Source: Lingula anatina
Taxonomy: Eukaryota > Brachiopoda > Lingulata > Lingulida > Lingulidae
Assembly: GCF_001039355.2 (NCBI RefSeq)
Contig: NW_019774070.1
Location: 527,037 to 573,536 of the forward strand
Length of the DNA: 46,500 nt
Reading direction: 5' to 3'
Below, piece by piece: positions 1-12,729 of this stretch. The notes beneath the pieces are model-generated. The model was given only the letters and a program-made list of their open reading frames with translations, was not told the DNA's origin and did no database searches. Position numbers and translations under genes: made by a program. Numbering within the stretch: the stretch's first letter is position 1; the number at the start of each line of letters is the position of its first letter.

Positions 1-3000
1 TTTTTTTTGGAATTTTAAATGAATGATTTTGCATTGAGCTTTGGGTGAAAATATCGAAAACACAAACAGTTTCCGTTTTGTGGAGTGTTTCACCTCTATG
101 CCTTTCAAATATTTGGTGATCTGAATTAATGCTGTACTGTATGTGGACACCGCTTAACCTTCACTGTGTCAGTGAGTTCCTTAGGTTATCTACATTAACA
201 TTTTAATTATTTGACTGGCCAAACAAGGGAATATACAGTATTTCCAACGAATTTAAACAGCGTTCATGAGTTTTACGCGAATCACCTTCTTACCGCTTGT
301 GTGTTCCTGCCTTATGTATTTGAAAGCGATTGACATTTGCAGTACTTATTTACAAAAAAATGGCTTGGTACACAAGGATGTAACCATTTAAAAGGAAAGC
401 AATGTCAATCAATCAAAGCAAATCAGATACCCGTTAATTTCCATATTGATTGCTTTCTTCGAGTCGGGAATGGAAAGGATGCACTGAGCGACCTGTGATA
501 TTGACAAGATTTCTTGAGACTCCATCCCTCCTCTCCAGACTAATCCTGTAACACATATATTTGTATATGCTGTCTTTGGTTTGTTTTTATTCATTTTTTA
601 TTAATATAATTGTCTCACTTTTGCGAATCACTAAAGCGGGGCAGGGCTCATACGAAGTTGTTAGTGTTTTTATTATTGAAACATCGACCCCTCCCTGAAC
701 CGTAGACCTGATAAGATCGCATTGGTATTTGGAATAAGTATGGAAATGGACTAAGGTGTTGTCCAGATCGCTTATCACATTAAGTTGCTGATGCTTCATA
801 AATGAACTTCACCTTTTGGTATACTGGCCACGTTTGAAAACGAACCAAAACTATATTTTTTCTATGTTTACGTTTCCTAGTTGAGTTTATTATCTTTTCG
901 AATTTGAAAACTTAAAAAAGATTTTAAATAAACAAATAATATTACCAGATGCCGATGTTTCCTTCTGTTAAAAATGCATAGCAAGGCATGGTGATCTTGG
1001 TTATTGGCCAGAAATTTGGGTCAAAATTATTTCATTTGACATGGTATAAAACGTCCAGATGTAGAAACGGGTCGAGCAATATTACGTCAGTGGCAGAATT
1101 TGGATTGGCGGGAAAAATCCCGGTTAGAATACTTGAAGTTTATCTAGATTTAGATATGAGAGCAAACTGCCCCCCAAAAAACAGAGACAAATGTCACTGA
1201 TTCATGTTTATTTTCCGGGTGCGTGCCGAGGAAAGATAACGAGATGGAGATCAATTGTTGCAACCAGTCAAATAATGCAGTTTGAGGAATATCAAGAAAA
1301 TGTGAAACAGATAAAGTAGGATCAACGAGAACATCCACCGTGCCCCTAAACTGTGGCGTTCATTTCACACTTAGCTTAAATCAGCAGGTGCACCAAAGCT
1401 TGTTCCTATTTGCCCTAAATTCATTTTATTTATTTCCTTATCATAGATAATAATAGACAAAGGTCACCTTAAAAAGAACCTTACCTTTATGTCAGCGATT
1501 ATTTTTCTCCTGAACAAGACACAGGTATGTAAAAGGTGAAGCTGGGTGACCCTAGCGCACATGCTTGCGGCCTCCGTACCGCACACAAGGCATAATTCAT
1601 TTATGTGTTTTTAAGGAATTCCACATGATATACAGTACAATTGTGGATATGAATCATCCATAGTTAAAAGTACGGAGACATTGTCTTAGAGGACAAGATT
1701 TTAATGATGAACAGCCATGTAAAAAGCAAATATTTCATATCAGAAAAATAAAGCTCTGTTATTTGAGTAGTTTGACCTGCAGCGATGAATGTGACAGTCA
1801 GGACATACACGTATCAAAAAAGAAGCTATTTCTGCCCACCAAAGAAACGATGATACGATTGATAAGCATGTTTTGTTGATAATTAAATGAAATAGTGAAG
1901 TCTTACCTGCAGCAAAGGATATTTAATACCTGCAGTTGCAGGTTTATTAATGAAATATAAGACAAATGCTGTACTTTCTTCTTACAAATCCTCCGATCTC
2001 ACAGTTCTGTACCTGGTACTGAAATTAGCCTCAAAAAATTTCTCTTCGTCAGTGTCCTATGAAGTGCATCAGAATCAACTGTATATGTCAACTACTCGAA
2101 TGTTCAGGCTGGTATTATATTCCCCTGTGTTTTCACTTTAACGAGAAAGTTTTTTCTAAAACGAAATTCCTACTGGGCGAGAGAGTCTTATCAGAGTCGC
2201 ACGCCCCCCTCCTCTCGGAATGTCTCCTGTCCCTTCCAAAGAATGAAATCAATTACAGTGAAATGAACATATTTGTTAGATTTCCATACAACTGTGCGCG
2301 CATATCTCAGGAGCCTCTTTCACCAGTTTGATACTAATTGCTCCCCCCCCCACCAACCTAACTAATTCCACGATTAATCATATTGTAAGGTTAAAGCTTT
2401 TAAATGGCGATATAAGACAGGATGGATTATATTTAAAAAAATACAATAAAATACATGTACAAAGAATTAGCCCACTGAATATTTCTGGTTGAAATCTTGA
2501 GCCGAGAAAAGAGGGTAGTTTGTATGTGTGTCTGTTGTAGTCACGTAGGAATTCACTCAAAATGTGTTACGCACCGGCAGTCATTTGTGATATGCAAGGA
2601 AAATAATGTCAAAGAAAACCATCAGACGATCTCTGCCCCAGGTTAATCTCATAATTTGTATCCAGATTGTCCTGATACAATCCGTCCTCAACACCCTGAG
2701 ATTCAGATGGTGACTTCTCTCTACCCATCATAGAATTTACCTTTCTGTTGTCATGTTAGTGTGATGAGTACACTAAAACTCAGGGTGGCTGAACGCATAG
2801 TGCAGTATTACGTCATCTGTAGCATACGCGCCTACAGACTAGGGCAGAAGGCTGCTCTCATGTAAGCTTCGTAAATTCCAATTACACATACTCACATAAA
2901 AAGCAGTGGTTTATGCTACAGTGTTAAATGTAATGTGATAACAGCATTATTTGCATATACTAATTACCTTGCCCAACCTGCTGTCACAGACTGGCGACAT

Positions 3001-3779
3001 TTGGTAGGATTTCACTGCAGTTTATAGATAACCACTTCATACACACGTTAACGGTTGCAAATAGTCTGTACATGTAGCAGTACAGATGACTGAGGAAAGT
3101 GAAATCATTGATATACGGTCTATTTAAACTAGTACTATGCATTTGCGTCTGTAGTCTTCGGCTATGTACCCGTGTATTTTTTAACTGTTAAGGTAATAGA
3201 TAGAAAACCGTGTTGCTTTTTATCCTCAAACCTAGTGGAGTGATTCACAGCAATAAAAACAGGACAAGTTTAAATAGCAATCTGATTGGATTGTTATTGT
3301 TGAAGTCATGCATGTCTTTCTTTCCTTCTCTCTTTTATTTTTTGAAATTTTACTTATTGGCATTTTCAGGAACAGCTTTGAAGTCCCATAAAAGTCCCAT
3401 AAAATTAATAAAATTAAAAAATTGCCTATATTTGGCAAAATAGCTCTTATTTAAAATACTATTAGCGCAAATAGAAGTAAACACTTTTAGAGCTCATATT
3501 TCCTTTCTTTTGCTTTATTCACCACCCCATTCCCAGTGCCATGCGTTAATTGTCAATTTGGCTGCTTTTAATTAATGATATTAATTGCTAAGCTTTCACC
3601 CTCAGCTAAGCTTTCAGTGCCCATAATACGGGTTCTCCTCAAGCATCTTACACGATGACCCATCATTCCCCATACGGAACACCACCACTTGCAGTACAAT
3701 TCCGACGGCAGGCATCCCCTCTTTTCCTACACTTAGGAATGAACGGTAGGGCAGCCCTGTCTGTCAAAAACAGCCAAAA
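1..3779. other. gene-poor AT-rich stretch
   Basis: I see no exon chain with splice sites and no recognisable protein family on either strand. The open frames present are short, lack conserved motifs and overlap on opposite strands. It could hold upstream regulatory DNA for the ependymin-related genes or distal introns of a gene outside the window; the sequence does not decide. Confidence 0.5.
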
Positions 3780-4005
3780 ATGGAGTTCATGAGAGACAGC
3801 TTACAAAAAAGAGATGTAACTGAAAACAGAATTTCAATAAATGGAAAGTAACATCAATAAACTCACTGGAGATTTGAAAGAAATGAAAACAAAATTGGAG
3901 ACATTGAAGAAGGCGTGCAAACACTTGATACGACGTTTGAAAGATTTTGATTAGAAATTGAGAATGTGAAACAAATTGTAAATCCTTTGACTTGACACTA
4001 TAACG
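3780..4005 (+). mobile_element. possible decayed ORF1-like coiled-coil remnant of a non-LTR retrotransposon
   Basis: Short charged coiled-coil-like peptides are spread over two frames. One frame from 3841 to 3954 reads MESNINKLTGDLKEMKTKLE and then more basic residues to a stop. A neighbouring frame gives the segments GDIEEGVQTLDTTFERF and LEIENVKQIVN, separated by a stop. Such segments resemble the coiled coil of LINE ORF1 proteins. The frame changes and stops suggest a dead copy. No reverse transcriptase is seen nearby, so this is weak. Confidence 0.3.
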
Positions 4006-4021
4006 TCAGTATAGACACCAT

Positions 4022-4108
4022 CAGGCCCGTAGCCAGGGGGGGTTCGGGGGGTTCGAAAGAACCCCCTTTTGCTTNACCTCCCCTTTGAAATTGCTGGCTA
4101 CGGGCCTG
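4022..4108. mobile_element. short inverted-repeat element (MITE), CAGGCCCGTAGCCAG ends
   Basis: The left end CAGGCCCGTAGCCAG is mirrored by CTGGCTACGGGCCTG at the right end. The interior holds a second dyad (GTTCGAAAGAAC inside G and C runs). The 6-bp sequence CACCAT directly flanks both sides (4016-4021 and 4109-4114) and looks like a target-site duplication. The 87-bp length and absence of coding capacity fit a non-autonomous DNA transposon, possibly hAT-related from the CAG...CTG ends. A single N lies inside at 4075. Confidence 0.75.
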
Positions 4109-4767
4109 CACCATCCTTCCTCCAAGAAATGTCAAGAAATTGTCTAGTACAAAATAATGCTGCATTCACGTGCCTAATAGGGAGGGAGAGCATGGGTGCC
4201 ATTTTCAAGTATAGTTCTCGGATATAAGGTTTCACTGTGTTATTACACCTATCACAACTGTAGCCTGTTCAAAGCCTCAGTCCATAATTTACTAGTTTTG
4301 TGCACTACTACCACACTGGAATAGAGTCCACAGCAGGACACACCAGCAGAGAGTGGGACTTCAGTTTATTACTCAACAGACCATTTCACAAAATATTTAT
4401 GGGTGGGTAACATTTTATGCAAAACTAATACAGCAAGCATTCAACATACTTAGAGATGCCCCCTTCCAGTATCTCTGTTTACCTCGTCCCTAACATGAAA
4501 ATATGTGACTTCACTTTTCTCATGACTCGCTTGTGATAACATGATAGACACCGTAATACTATGGATCATGATTTGCAACAAATGTCAGACATTGATTCTA
4601 TTAATTCCAATGATAATGTCACTGTTCTGACTATACCTTCCAGATGATAAGATATCTACCACTATCAGAGAGTTAGGACAATAGCATGACTATCAGCCCG
4701 ATAACGCCTTGGTATTTAATGGAAAATATCGTATCTACTGTTCTGACTTGTCACCGTGCCGGCCAAC

Positions 4768-6439
4768 ATGAGGACCCTTATACTTGCTGTCGTGCTGTTG
4801 GCGGGGATAGCCTACTCCCAAAAGCCTAAGCCATGCATTACACCACCTCAGTGGGCGGTAGGTTGAAATGAGAAGATTCTATGTTTTGAAATATTAATAT
4901 TTGACACAAATTGTATATATAAGATACACCGAAAGAAATGTAAAAAAGATTTGTATGTCGATGAGCCAAATTTTTAACACACATAAGCTTATAATGTGTA
5001 GTATGAGGAAAAGGACAGAAAATTCACCAGTTTCATTACGTCTTCAACTTCAATTATTTGGACACTTATAAAGTGTTTATATTGTGTTTTCTTAACTCAT
5101 TCTTCAGTCCCGGGCGTTTATGTTCGACCATAACTATGGGAACATGGAATATATTAGAATCGTCTATGACGCCATCTATCGACGAAAGATCGTCATCGAG
5201 GAGGACGTTGTCGTAAGACCAGGAAGAAGGTTTGACCAAATTTTCAAAATAAGTTTATAATCTCTTTAAAAGATTTTCATATCACATATTTGATAACAAA
5301 TTCTTATGACAGACCTCACTTAGGTATGTCATTTAATAGATTGCTTCTTGATAGGTATTGGATTATACATTATAAAGCTATTTCGTATTTGCTTAATAAT
5401 TTTTCATTGTAACAGGAAATCACATTGATTGAATTGTTTTTGCACCCTGAACGTAAAGCGAAAAATACTTGCAAGTAAGAAAAATATTTAAGTTAATTAA
5501 TTGTACTACTTTTTGTGAGAGTTTGTAAGTAAAGAATATAGGCGTGTCAAATATTTGAGTATAAAAGCAATGGTAACAAAAACTACAGTGCGCTAAAAAT
5601 AACAAGGCTCATTTGCGCACACTACTATTGTGCCTCAGAGCTTTAATCCTAACAATGAAAAACTATAATCGTTTTCATTCCCAGATTCTACGAATACCTC
5701 AGCCTCAACGACGTACACGAGTTGTTCAAAATCAATTTGAAAACCAAGGAATGCGTGAAGATGAGACCAAGGCACTGGCGTCCATTTGGAATTCCACCCA
5801 ACTCCACTTTTGACAACGAGTTTGAAATTGGTGGACCAGGCGAGGCTTTCACCGCCCAACAGTGGACTGATAGAATCCCTGGATTCAAAAGTTTGTGAAA
5901 ATTTGCTTAATAATTGAAAATATTTAAAAAAATTCTGCTGCATATAGGTACATGTTCATACATTTGGTATACCCCTAAACTTAATATTTTCATAATCACC
6001 CCAGTTTTCAACCAGTAATGCCTTGTATGCTTTAACTATAATCACTTCACAGTTTATTTACTTCGATAAATTATAATATAGAAGTAAAATGATGTATGAT
6101 TGGTGAATGGAAAAAGGCGACTTTGCCCTAAAACAAATCTTTTTTCTTATTCAAGTATTAAAGAGCATCAGCTTTATATCATAAAATCGTCCTCTTCACC
6201 TTTATTGGTGATTGTTTCTCTGTATTTCAGCTGCGGAATGGATTGGAGTTTACAGCCTGAAATACTGCTATCCAGTTCACGAGACCTTCTTCAATCGCCT
6301 CAACATATCCGAATCCAACACAGTCAACTTCTACGACATCGTCGCTGGCATCCCCGACCCAGACATGTTCATACCTCCTCCGGAGTGCAAAACCGCCAAA
6401 TGGGTCGATGAAACCGATGATCTGCCCGCCTACGTCTAA
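4768..6439 (+). CDS. ependymin-related protein A (secreted), four exons
   Basis: Exons are 4768-4857, 5108-5229, 5685-5890 and 6231-6439, giving 208 residues with phases 0, 2 and 1 at the introns. The start was chosen because it opens directly into a signal peptide (MRTLILAVVLLAGIAYS). The mature part begins QKPKPC and has the family pattern: FDHNYGNMEY, then VYDAIYRRKIV, YEYLSL, RPFGIPP and YSLKYCYP, ending near FIPPPEC. Four spaced cysteines (PKPC, KECV, KYCYP, PPEC) match the disulfide-forming set of ependymin-related (EPDR/MERP) proteins. These are secreted, often glycosylated and bind hydrophobic ligands or calcium; NIS and NST are possible N-glycosylation sites. The donors after exons 2 and 3 (GTTTGA, GTTTGT) are weak. 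The exact role in this animal is unknown. A paralogue follows at 8057. Confidence 0.9.
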
Positions 6440-6659
6440 GAAACTTTTCACCTTCAAACATTTTGATGAATTATTAGAAATCAAGGAATCCAGTGAAATC
6501 AAACTAAAACTCTCATGCCATAGACGCTATCCTATTTTCCGAGGCACTCCTGACACTTTGTACTAAAGAATGTTATAAACTGTTTCTTTTATTTACTGAT
6601 TATTGTCTTTTATTGGAATTAAAGCACCTCTTATCAAAGATATGTTTATGTTCCTCCTC

Positions 6660-6665
6660 AATAAA
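6660..6665 (+). terminator. likely polyadenylation signal of ependymin-related gene A
   Basis: AATAAA lies 221 bp after the stop codon and is followed by a GT-rich stretch (GTGTTTTGTTTAAG). An earlier ATTAAA-type variant lies near 6617. Confidence 0.5.
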
Positions 6666-7912
6666 GTGTTTTGTTTAAGATAATGGCAGTGTTGTTCAAC
6701 CCAACACATTAAATGACTCTAGAGAAAATCTCATCTGTCGCATAAAAAGTCACAAAATATTAATAACGTAAAACTGAGTACTTTTGGCATACAAGGATAA
6801 AGTAAACTTGATGCATATATATTTGAATAAAACGTTACGGTATAGGGGTTTTGGTTCAACTTCAGCCAAGCCGTTTTCATGCATAACGTTCCAGACATCA
6901 CATACGGCGACATTTTCACGTATTTAAGTAAATGGCGTTCTTTCGTCAGCCTGAAGGTCTGTGCTCGTCTTCTCCATTACACATGCCCAAAATGTAGTCA
7001 CGATATTCTTGATTATGCAATTCTGAGTATATGTCGAGTGCGCATTTCTAGTCCTAAAAATTCCAGTTAATAGAGGTTAATCCCAATATAATTGGTACTA
7101 ATATGCTTTTTTTCCTTGCTGGAAACTAACTTTTAAATTCCAAAAATAGATATCAGAAAGAAGCGTGCATTCGTGTGCGTGCTCGCGCGCGCGTTTGTAT
7201 GGGAGCCCGTGTGCACGCGTGTGTGAAGAATGGATACATAACAGAATGTCATTTTAGCGGGAGCAGGAGTCAGAATGTCTGCGCTCCAGACATCGTACAT
7301 TCAGATAAACCTTATTGCACTTCTCATTTACGATTGACCAGTGCGAAGTGATGTATTTGAAAGCATATTCTAAATTCAACCTGTATAAGCATAACTTCTT
7401 TTACTCTGGACCTGCTGGTGACCTTATGTCCGCAATTTGAATACTAATATTCTTTTTTGCTTCAAGAACAATTTTATAAAATATAATGCATAAAACTCAG
7501 TTAAAGAAGGAAAATTATGATAATACTTGTTTCTTTAATCTAGATTTTAGCCCTTCAGAACTATTAACATTATGACCACGCAATAACCTCATTTCTTCGC
7601 TACAACATATATCATGCTTCAGCTTTTGTGACAAATGTTATAATGTTAAGATTTCGGGATTTAATTTTACAAGTTTTCTGAACAGAATTATGTTGTAACT
7701 CCCGAATATGCATTACTAAGTTTTTGCTGTTCGGTTTGTCGACGCTTAGCATTATGCCAATATAACAGAAATTGTAGTCCTAGAGTATACAAATATTATG
7801 TCCGATGGTCTTCCATGCTGTTGAAGTTTGGCATGTGTGTGTTTGTAAATTTTGTAACACCCACAGTCACACGTTCGCCTACGCTTGACCTCGACTGACA
7901 CTGAATGATACA
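6666..7912. other. spacer between the two ependymin-related genes
   Basis: No coding exon is seen. The stretch contains a block of alternating G/C and T/G bases at 7163-7226. Its right end should hold the promoter of the downstream gene. Confidence 0.5.
7163..7226. repeat. alternating purine-pyrimidine tract
   Basis: Mixed GT and GC dinucleotide runs (GTGTGCGTGC, GCGCGCGCG, GTGCACGCGTGTGTG) broken by a short GTATGGGAGC segment. Such tracts can adopt Z-DNA. It lies between the two ependymin-related genes. Confidence 0.6.
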
Positions 7913-7920
7913 TATATAAA
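7913..7920 (+). promoter_or_regulatory. TATA-box-like element of ependymin-related gene B
   Basis: TATATAAA occurs 137-144 bp before the chosen start codon at 8057, which leaves room for a 5' UTR of roughly 110 bases. No comparable box is clear before gene A. This is inference from motif and position. Confidence 0.45.
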
Positions 7921-8056
7921 TACAGATACAATGATACGATATCGAAGGGGAGGCACGAGGCCCAGGTACAGAACTCTTATCTTCAATGACGTGACTACGC
8001 CCGAATATTTATTACAACAAGTTAACATTTCACTGCACATCATAGCACAGCTTGTA

Positions 8057-9724
8057 ATGAAGCCATTAGTACTTGCTCTCGTTTTGTTGGTGGGAATTGC
8101 ACATTCCCAGATCCCTAAACCTTGCTTTACACCGGCACGATGGGAGGTAAGTTTTTTTAAAGGTTACAGAAAGAAAACAATGCATTTCAAGTATTAAGTA
8201 TGCAGGTAAACGATCAGGGAGGCATGCTTTATCTTTGCAATTTTGTTTTCACAACACAGGCTAATATAAACATCTAAAAGCACTACCACGGGCTGAGAAA
8301 ATCGGTACTGCCCAAAAGTGCGTTTTTGAACGTGGAAAGCACTTGAATAGGATTTGTTTGATTATTTGCTTTATTTCACACATGAGATTTTATAATAAAA
8401 TGACTGTCATATTGATATAAAAGATTGGCCATCTCGTTTGATTCACTCAAGACAAGCAAATTGCCTTTGATAATTAATGAAAACATATGTGAGAAATTGG
8501 CTTTAAAAGAAAGAATCACACTCAATAGTTTGATTTTAACTATTAAAACATTTTTCAAGTTCTCTAAATTGTTTTATTTATTTTATTTTGTTAATCTTTT
8601 TTGATCAATCGTTCTCTCACAATCTTTAATACAGGCTAAAGCATCTCGTTTCGACCATAACCATGGGAAAATGGAACATTATAGATTTGTCTATGATGCC
8701 GTAATGCAGCGTAAAGTGATCTTCGACAACATTCTTTTACACCCAGGCAGGAAGTACGTTCAACCACCACCATCTAAAAGGATGAATTGCATTTTTCTTT
8801 TTTTATTTTAGTTCTATTTTCTTTTTACAACAACAATAATGATTATTATTATTTTCAAACTGAACAATAATTCTTTTTGTATTAAATTGTTATTAATGGA
8901 ATTTAGATTGACGTACGTGTATATATAAAATATATGATAGCCTATATAATAGATGTTAAATGAAAAGACAACGTTCTGACGCTTAACTGGATATTCGGAT
9001 AACTTGTCAATTATTTCAGACGCTACGAATACCTCATACTCAATGATGTTAATGTAATGTACCGGATCGACCGTCAGAGCAAGAAGTGTGAGAAAATGTT
9101 TCCAGGGCCATGGCGACCCTACGGAATTCCACCAATGGCCACTTTTAAAACGGAGTATGAAATCGGTTATCCCGGCGAGGATTTCACTGCACAAGAATGG
9201 ATATTCAAGGAAAAAGATAGTGATGGTAAGTGGTGTATCAATTGCACCGTCGCAGTCAATAAAGCATTCATGTGATAATTGTAGAGGGAGGACTGGTGGC
9301 ATCTTGAAAAACCACCAGCGCCCAATGTTACAATGTGACTTTTCTTAATTTAACAATAAGTCTTTGCTTATTGGACATCATCTTACATGCATTATTCGTA
9401 GAAGGTGTATTGAACTGTTACATGAAATTAACGTAGAAAGAAATAGTAATGATGACCAATTTGCATTACTTTAACCATGCGTGATACATTTACCCTTTCT
9501 TTCGTTTATGATTGATTCCAGCTGTATTATGGAGGGGAGTTTATGGTCTGAAATATTGCTTCCCAGTCGTGGAAACATTTTTCAATCCCAACAACAGATC
9601 CGAATCCAACACAATTAACTTCTACGATATAGCTTCAGGCATTCCAGACCCTACTGTGTTTCTACCGCCCAGTGAGTGTAGAGATGCCGTGTTGGTGCAC
9701 GAAAAACCACCTGCTTATTTCTAG
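8057..9724 (+). CDS. ependymin-related protein B (secreted), four exons
   Basis: Exons are 8057-8146, 8635-8753, 9020-9225 and 9522-9724, giving 205 residues. Intron phases are 0, 2 and 1, the same as in the upstream paralogue, and exons 1 and 3 have identical lengths in both genes. An in-frame ATG exists upstream at 7931, but the one at 8057 is chosen because it begins the signal peptide MKPLVLALVLLVGIAHS. The mature chain begins QIPKPC and shows FDHNHGKMEH, VYDAVMQRKV, YEYLILNDV, RPYGIPP, YGLKYCFP and FLPPSEC. The four family cysteines are kept. NRS in PNNRSES is a possible N-glycosylation site at the place of NIS in gene A. It is expected to be secreted; its ligand is unknown. Splice sites are stronger than in gene A (GTAAGT, GTACGT, GTAAGT). 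Confidence 0.92.
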
Positions 9725-11181
9725 AGAAAATTTATAAGAAGCTGAAGATAAATCATTTTGTTTTTTGCATTAGTGTCAACACAGAAGCTAGAAAAGGTCG
9801 TTTACTGTTACTGTCAATGAGGATATATAAAAAGCACATGTTGCAAACTTTTTGGAGGATTTCCGTTATTATTGGATAAGTCTTGACTTGCTTATATGTT
9901 TTGTCGAGTATCACATTGTATTATATTATCTCTGCTTCTTATTTTCAATATTTTCAATAATAATGTTAATAATAAATATGAATAAACACTATAAACAATC
10001 ACTTCTAAATTTACTCTATGTAGTGTTCAAACTTTTTTTCTTTACGAAGCAAAAGAAACCATTATCTCTACAAGAACGGTCTTGTACTCCATCGTGTTCT
10101 AGGAATGAATTCGCATATGACACAATTTCTACACCATCGGCTTAAAACTCATATGGTGCAATGAAGTTGCAATGCAGTTATCGTTACGACCTGAATTTGC
10201 GCGATTTTCATTATTTTAGATTACTTTGCTATTTTGTTGGTGGTAACAGCAAAATCTCTTTCTTAAAATTATTTATACTCTTTAAAGCATTTTAAAATTT
10301 CTCTACGTTATCGAATAAAATCTATTTCGAGCTATTTTATTTCGTCATCTCTAACTCTCTAACATCTCTACCTCTAACTCTTTGTCCCTTTTACTCATTT
10401 GATTCCGCTTTAATTTTTATCTGTGATTAGTGAAAGTGTAAGTAATTTGCTTTACAACAAAAACAATTAAAATAACGTACGCTTTGGATATTTATGCTGT
10501 ATCTCATGCTGCCAAGTAAGTCATCTCTCACCGTTTTGTTGACAGTCTGCTGCAGATGCACCTAGGATGGCCTGTACTATCTTAGCTTGGACAGATATAA
10601 GATATTTTTCACTGATTTTAGTCTAAAATGAACATACGCCAGGCCTCTAAGTGAGAGATCTGAGTATCACGGACTTCCATAGGACTGGTAGTAATAAACC
10701 CTCTGAACATTGTGGTGATCACTAAGGATAGATAACACATGCCCGTACTTTCCGTCACTTTCAGTTTTCATCTATTCAACCTTTACAATGTCTTTAACTT
10801 CCTGTAAGTGTGTACACCCAAATATCGGTAAAATCGGCATTCTTTTAATGGCATGTTATGTCATGTCATTTCCTTATTTTAAAGTAAAATTAGCAAAATT
10901 AACAAAGAACACACCAGTTTCAGAAAAAAATGATCTTTAATTTCGATTATTTTCCGATATCTAAATAACGCTATATTTGCTTCCATGAGCATTCCTAAAT
11001 TTCGTTCACTTTTGCATGCTGAATATATATATATTACAAACAAGGTTTGACAGAAATGATAGTCCTAGGAATGGTAGTCCGGGGTCCCACATGATTTGTA
11101 AAAGTTAGGGTAAGTCGTAGTATTGGGGTTAGCATATAGGACGAAAAACAACTGAACAAAGTAATGGGGAGTGAACTACAT
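9725..11181. other. gene-poor spacer
   Basis: This begins with the 3' UTR of ependymin-related gene B; AATAAA-type signals occur near 9980 and 10315. Beyond that I see only AT-rich sequence with no supported exon. Confidence 0.5.
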
Positions 11182-11462
11182 CAGGCCTACCCAACTACCG
11201 GACTCGGCACCGAATGATCCTGAATTCACAGGTAGATCAGACCACTACCCGTTTTCAAGGTGTGTGTCAGATCGCATTACACAGTATGAACAAATTTTGA
11301 GTGGTGATGCAATGCTATCACATCGCGTACTAGGCAAGAGCGGTGTCGCGTCTGATACTGTGAAATGCGTACTGATACACACCTTGAAAACGGGTAGTGT
11401 GGTCCGATTTACCGGTGAATTCAGGATCATTCGGTGCCGAGTCTGGTAGTTGGGTAGGCCTG
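11182..11462. mobile_element. 281-bp foldback element with ~105-bp inverted arms
   Basis: The left arm from CAGGCCTACCCAACTACC is repeated as the reverse complement at the right end (GGTAGTTGGGTAGGCCTG), with high similarity over roughly 105 bases per arm. Both arms contain the reverse-related blocks CCGAATGATCCTGAATTCA and CCCGTTTTCAAGGTGTGT. The 5-bp sequence TACAT flanks both sides (11177-11181 and 11463-11467), consistent with a target-site duplication. The central spacer is about 60 bases. Open frames across it come from the arms and are not conserved genes. Confidence 0.85.
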
Positions 11463-12729
11463 TACATGTGCGGTTCCAAGAGGACTACCATTGTTATACC
11501 GTTGTTAACTGAATATTTAAACTTCCTCGATATAGTTGCAAGCTCCCTAGTCTAATGTATTCATACCCCTAACGCAGTGTAAAATGATGCCTCCATGAAT
11601 GTCAAATCATATACTTTTGTCAAGGAATAAAAAAACTGACACTCTTATTTCAGTCATCCGTGAAACAGTTTGTAGAAATGCAGAGAAGCTTTTGTGAGTT
11701 TGCTTCGGAATCTGTGAGACTTGTTTGCTTGTGTGTCTTTTAAAAACAATTCTTAAAGAATCAAAAATATATTCTCTTGTAATGCAGTCCTAACATAAAG
11801 TTAGACAAGACTCATTTCGGCAAAGAAAATGAAATAATAACCGTTTCTAATTGCGGAGTAGTCTAGGTTCTAGACTTATATCCTTCTTGCTTATTTTCAA
11901 CCAATAGTTCTAGGTCTGATACATTAACAATTATTCGCAATTCCAAGTAAAATGTTACAGATACACATTTTTGATTAGCGTATCAATCGTAATAAGAGAA
12001 ATAACAAAATAACAACTGTGATCTATACTTCCCTACCAAAAAGGTACGTGTCACACATACCGCATTCATGCAAATTGCTAGCAAGATACCCGTAGATTTT
12101 ATTTTACTATTGCGTAGTACCTAGACGGCTGATCATTGTGTAAATTGAGGATGTGAGCATTATTAGCGTACCAAGCTTGACCATTGAAATAATCAACACC
12201 GATTATATTATACCGGACAAAATACTACAAACGGGGCTTTCACTTTTTATACTTTGGTTCGAGTATTCATTAGTTGTACAATCAGCAAAAGTTCGAGAAA
12301 AAAAAACAGTCGGGAAGTTGAATGGAAACATTAGTTTGTGGCTTGATTTTCTGTATCATTTTACATGTTGAATTAGGGGTGACACTTTTTTGGCAGGGGA
12401 GTAGAAATACTTTCCTTAGAAGGAGCTAACAGATCAAATCAACCAACAACCAAGACTTACGCATTAAACTCTTCCATGAATACCCGTTATTTCTTATTCA
12501 ACCTTCGGTGCATTAAGAAGTAAATTGTTAAAGATACATAGCTGTGGTTACGGAGTATTTCACCCTAAATTATTCATTGAATTTGGGTAGAGTCTCGAAT
12601 TGTCTTTATAAATCGTCCACATAAATAACAATAATTGTCGTGTACTCTGAATAATTGCCTTAGAAGGAGTTAAAAACACCTAAACCTTTCTTGCGATTAC
12701 CTTTGCAATACTCTTTCGATTTTGCAATT
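11463..12729. other. gene-poor spacer
   Basis: AT-rich sequence without a supported exon. It is probably downstream flank of the minus-strand exon that begins at 12977. Confidence 0.45.

Noticed and set aside
7931-8056. Upstream in-frame ATG for ependymin-related gene B
   Set aside because: It would put an arginine-rich, non-conserved stretch before the signal peptide and lies just after the TATA-like box; it is more likely 5' UTR.
11171-11449. Open frame of 92 codons on the + strand and one of 61 on the - strand
   Set aside because: Both lie inside the foldback element and are produced by its inverted arms; no family motif.
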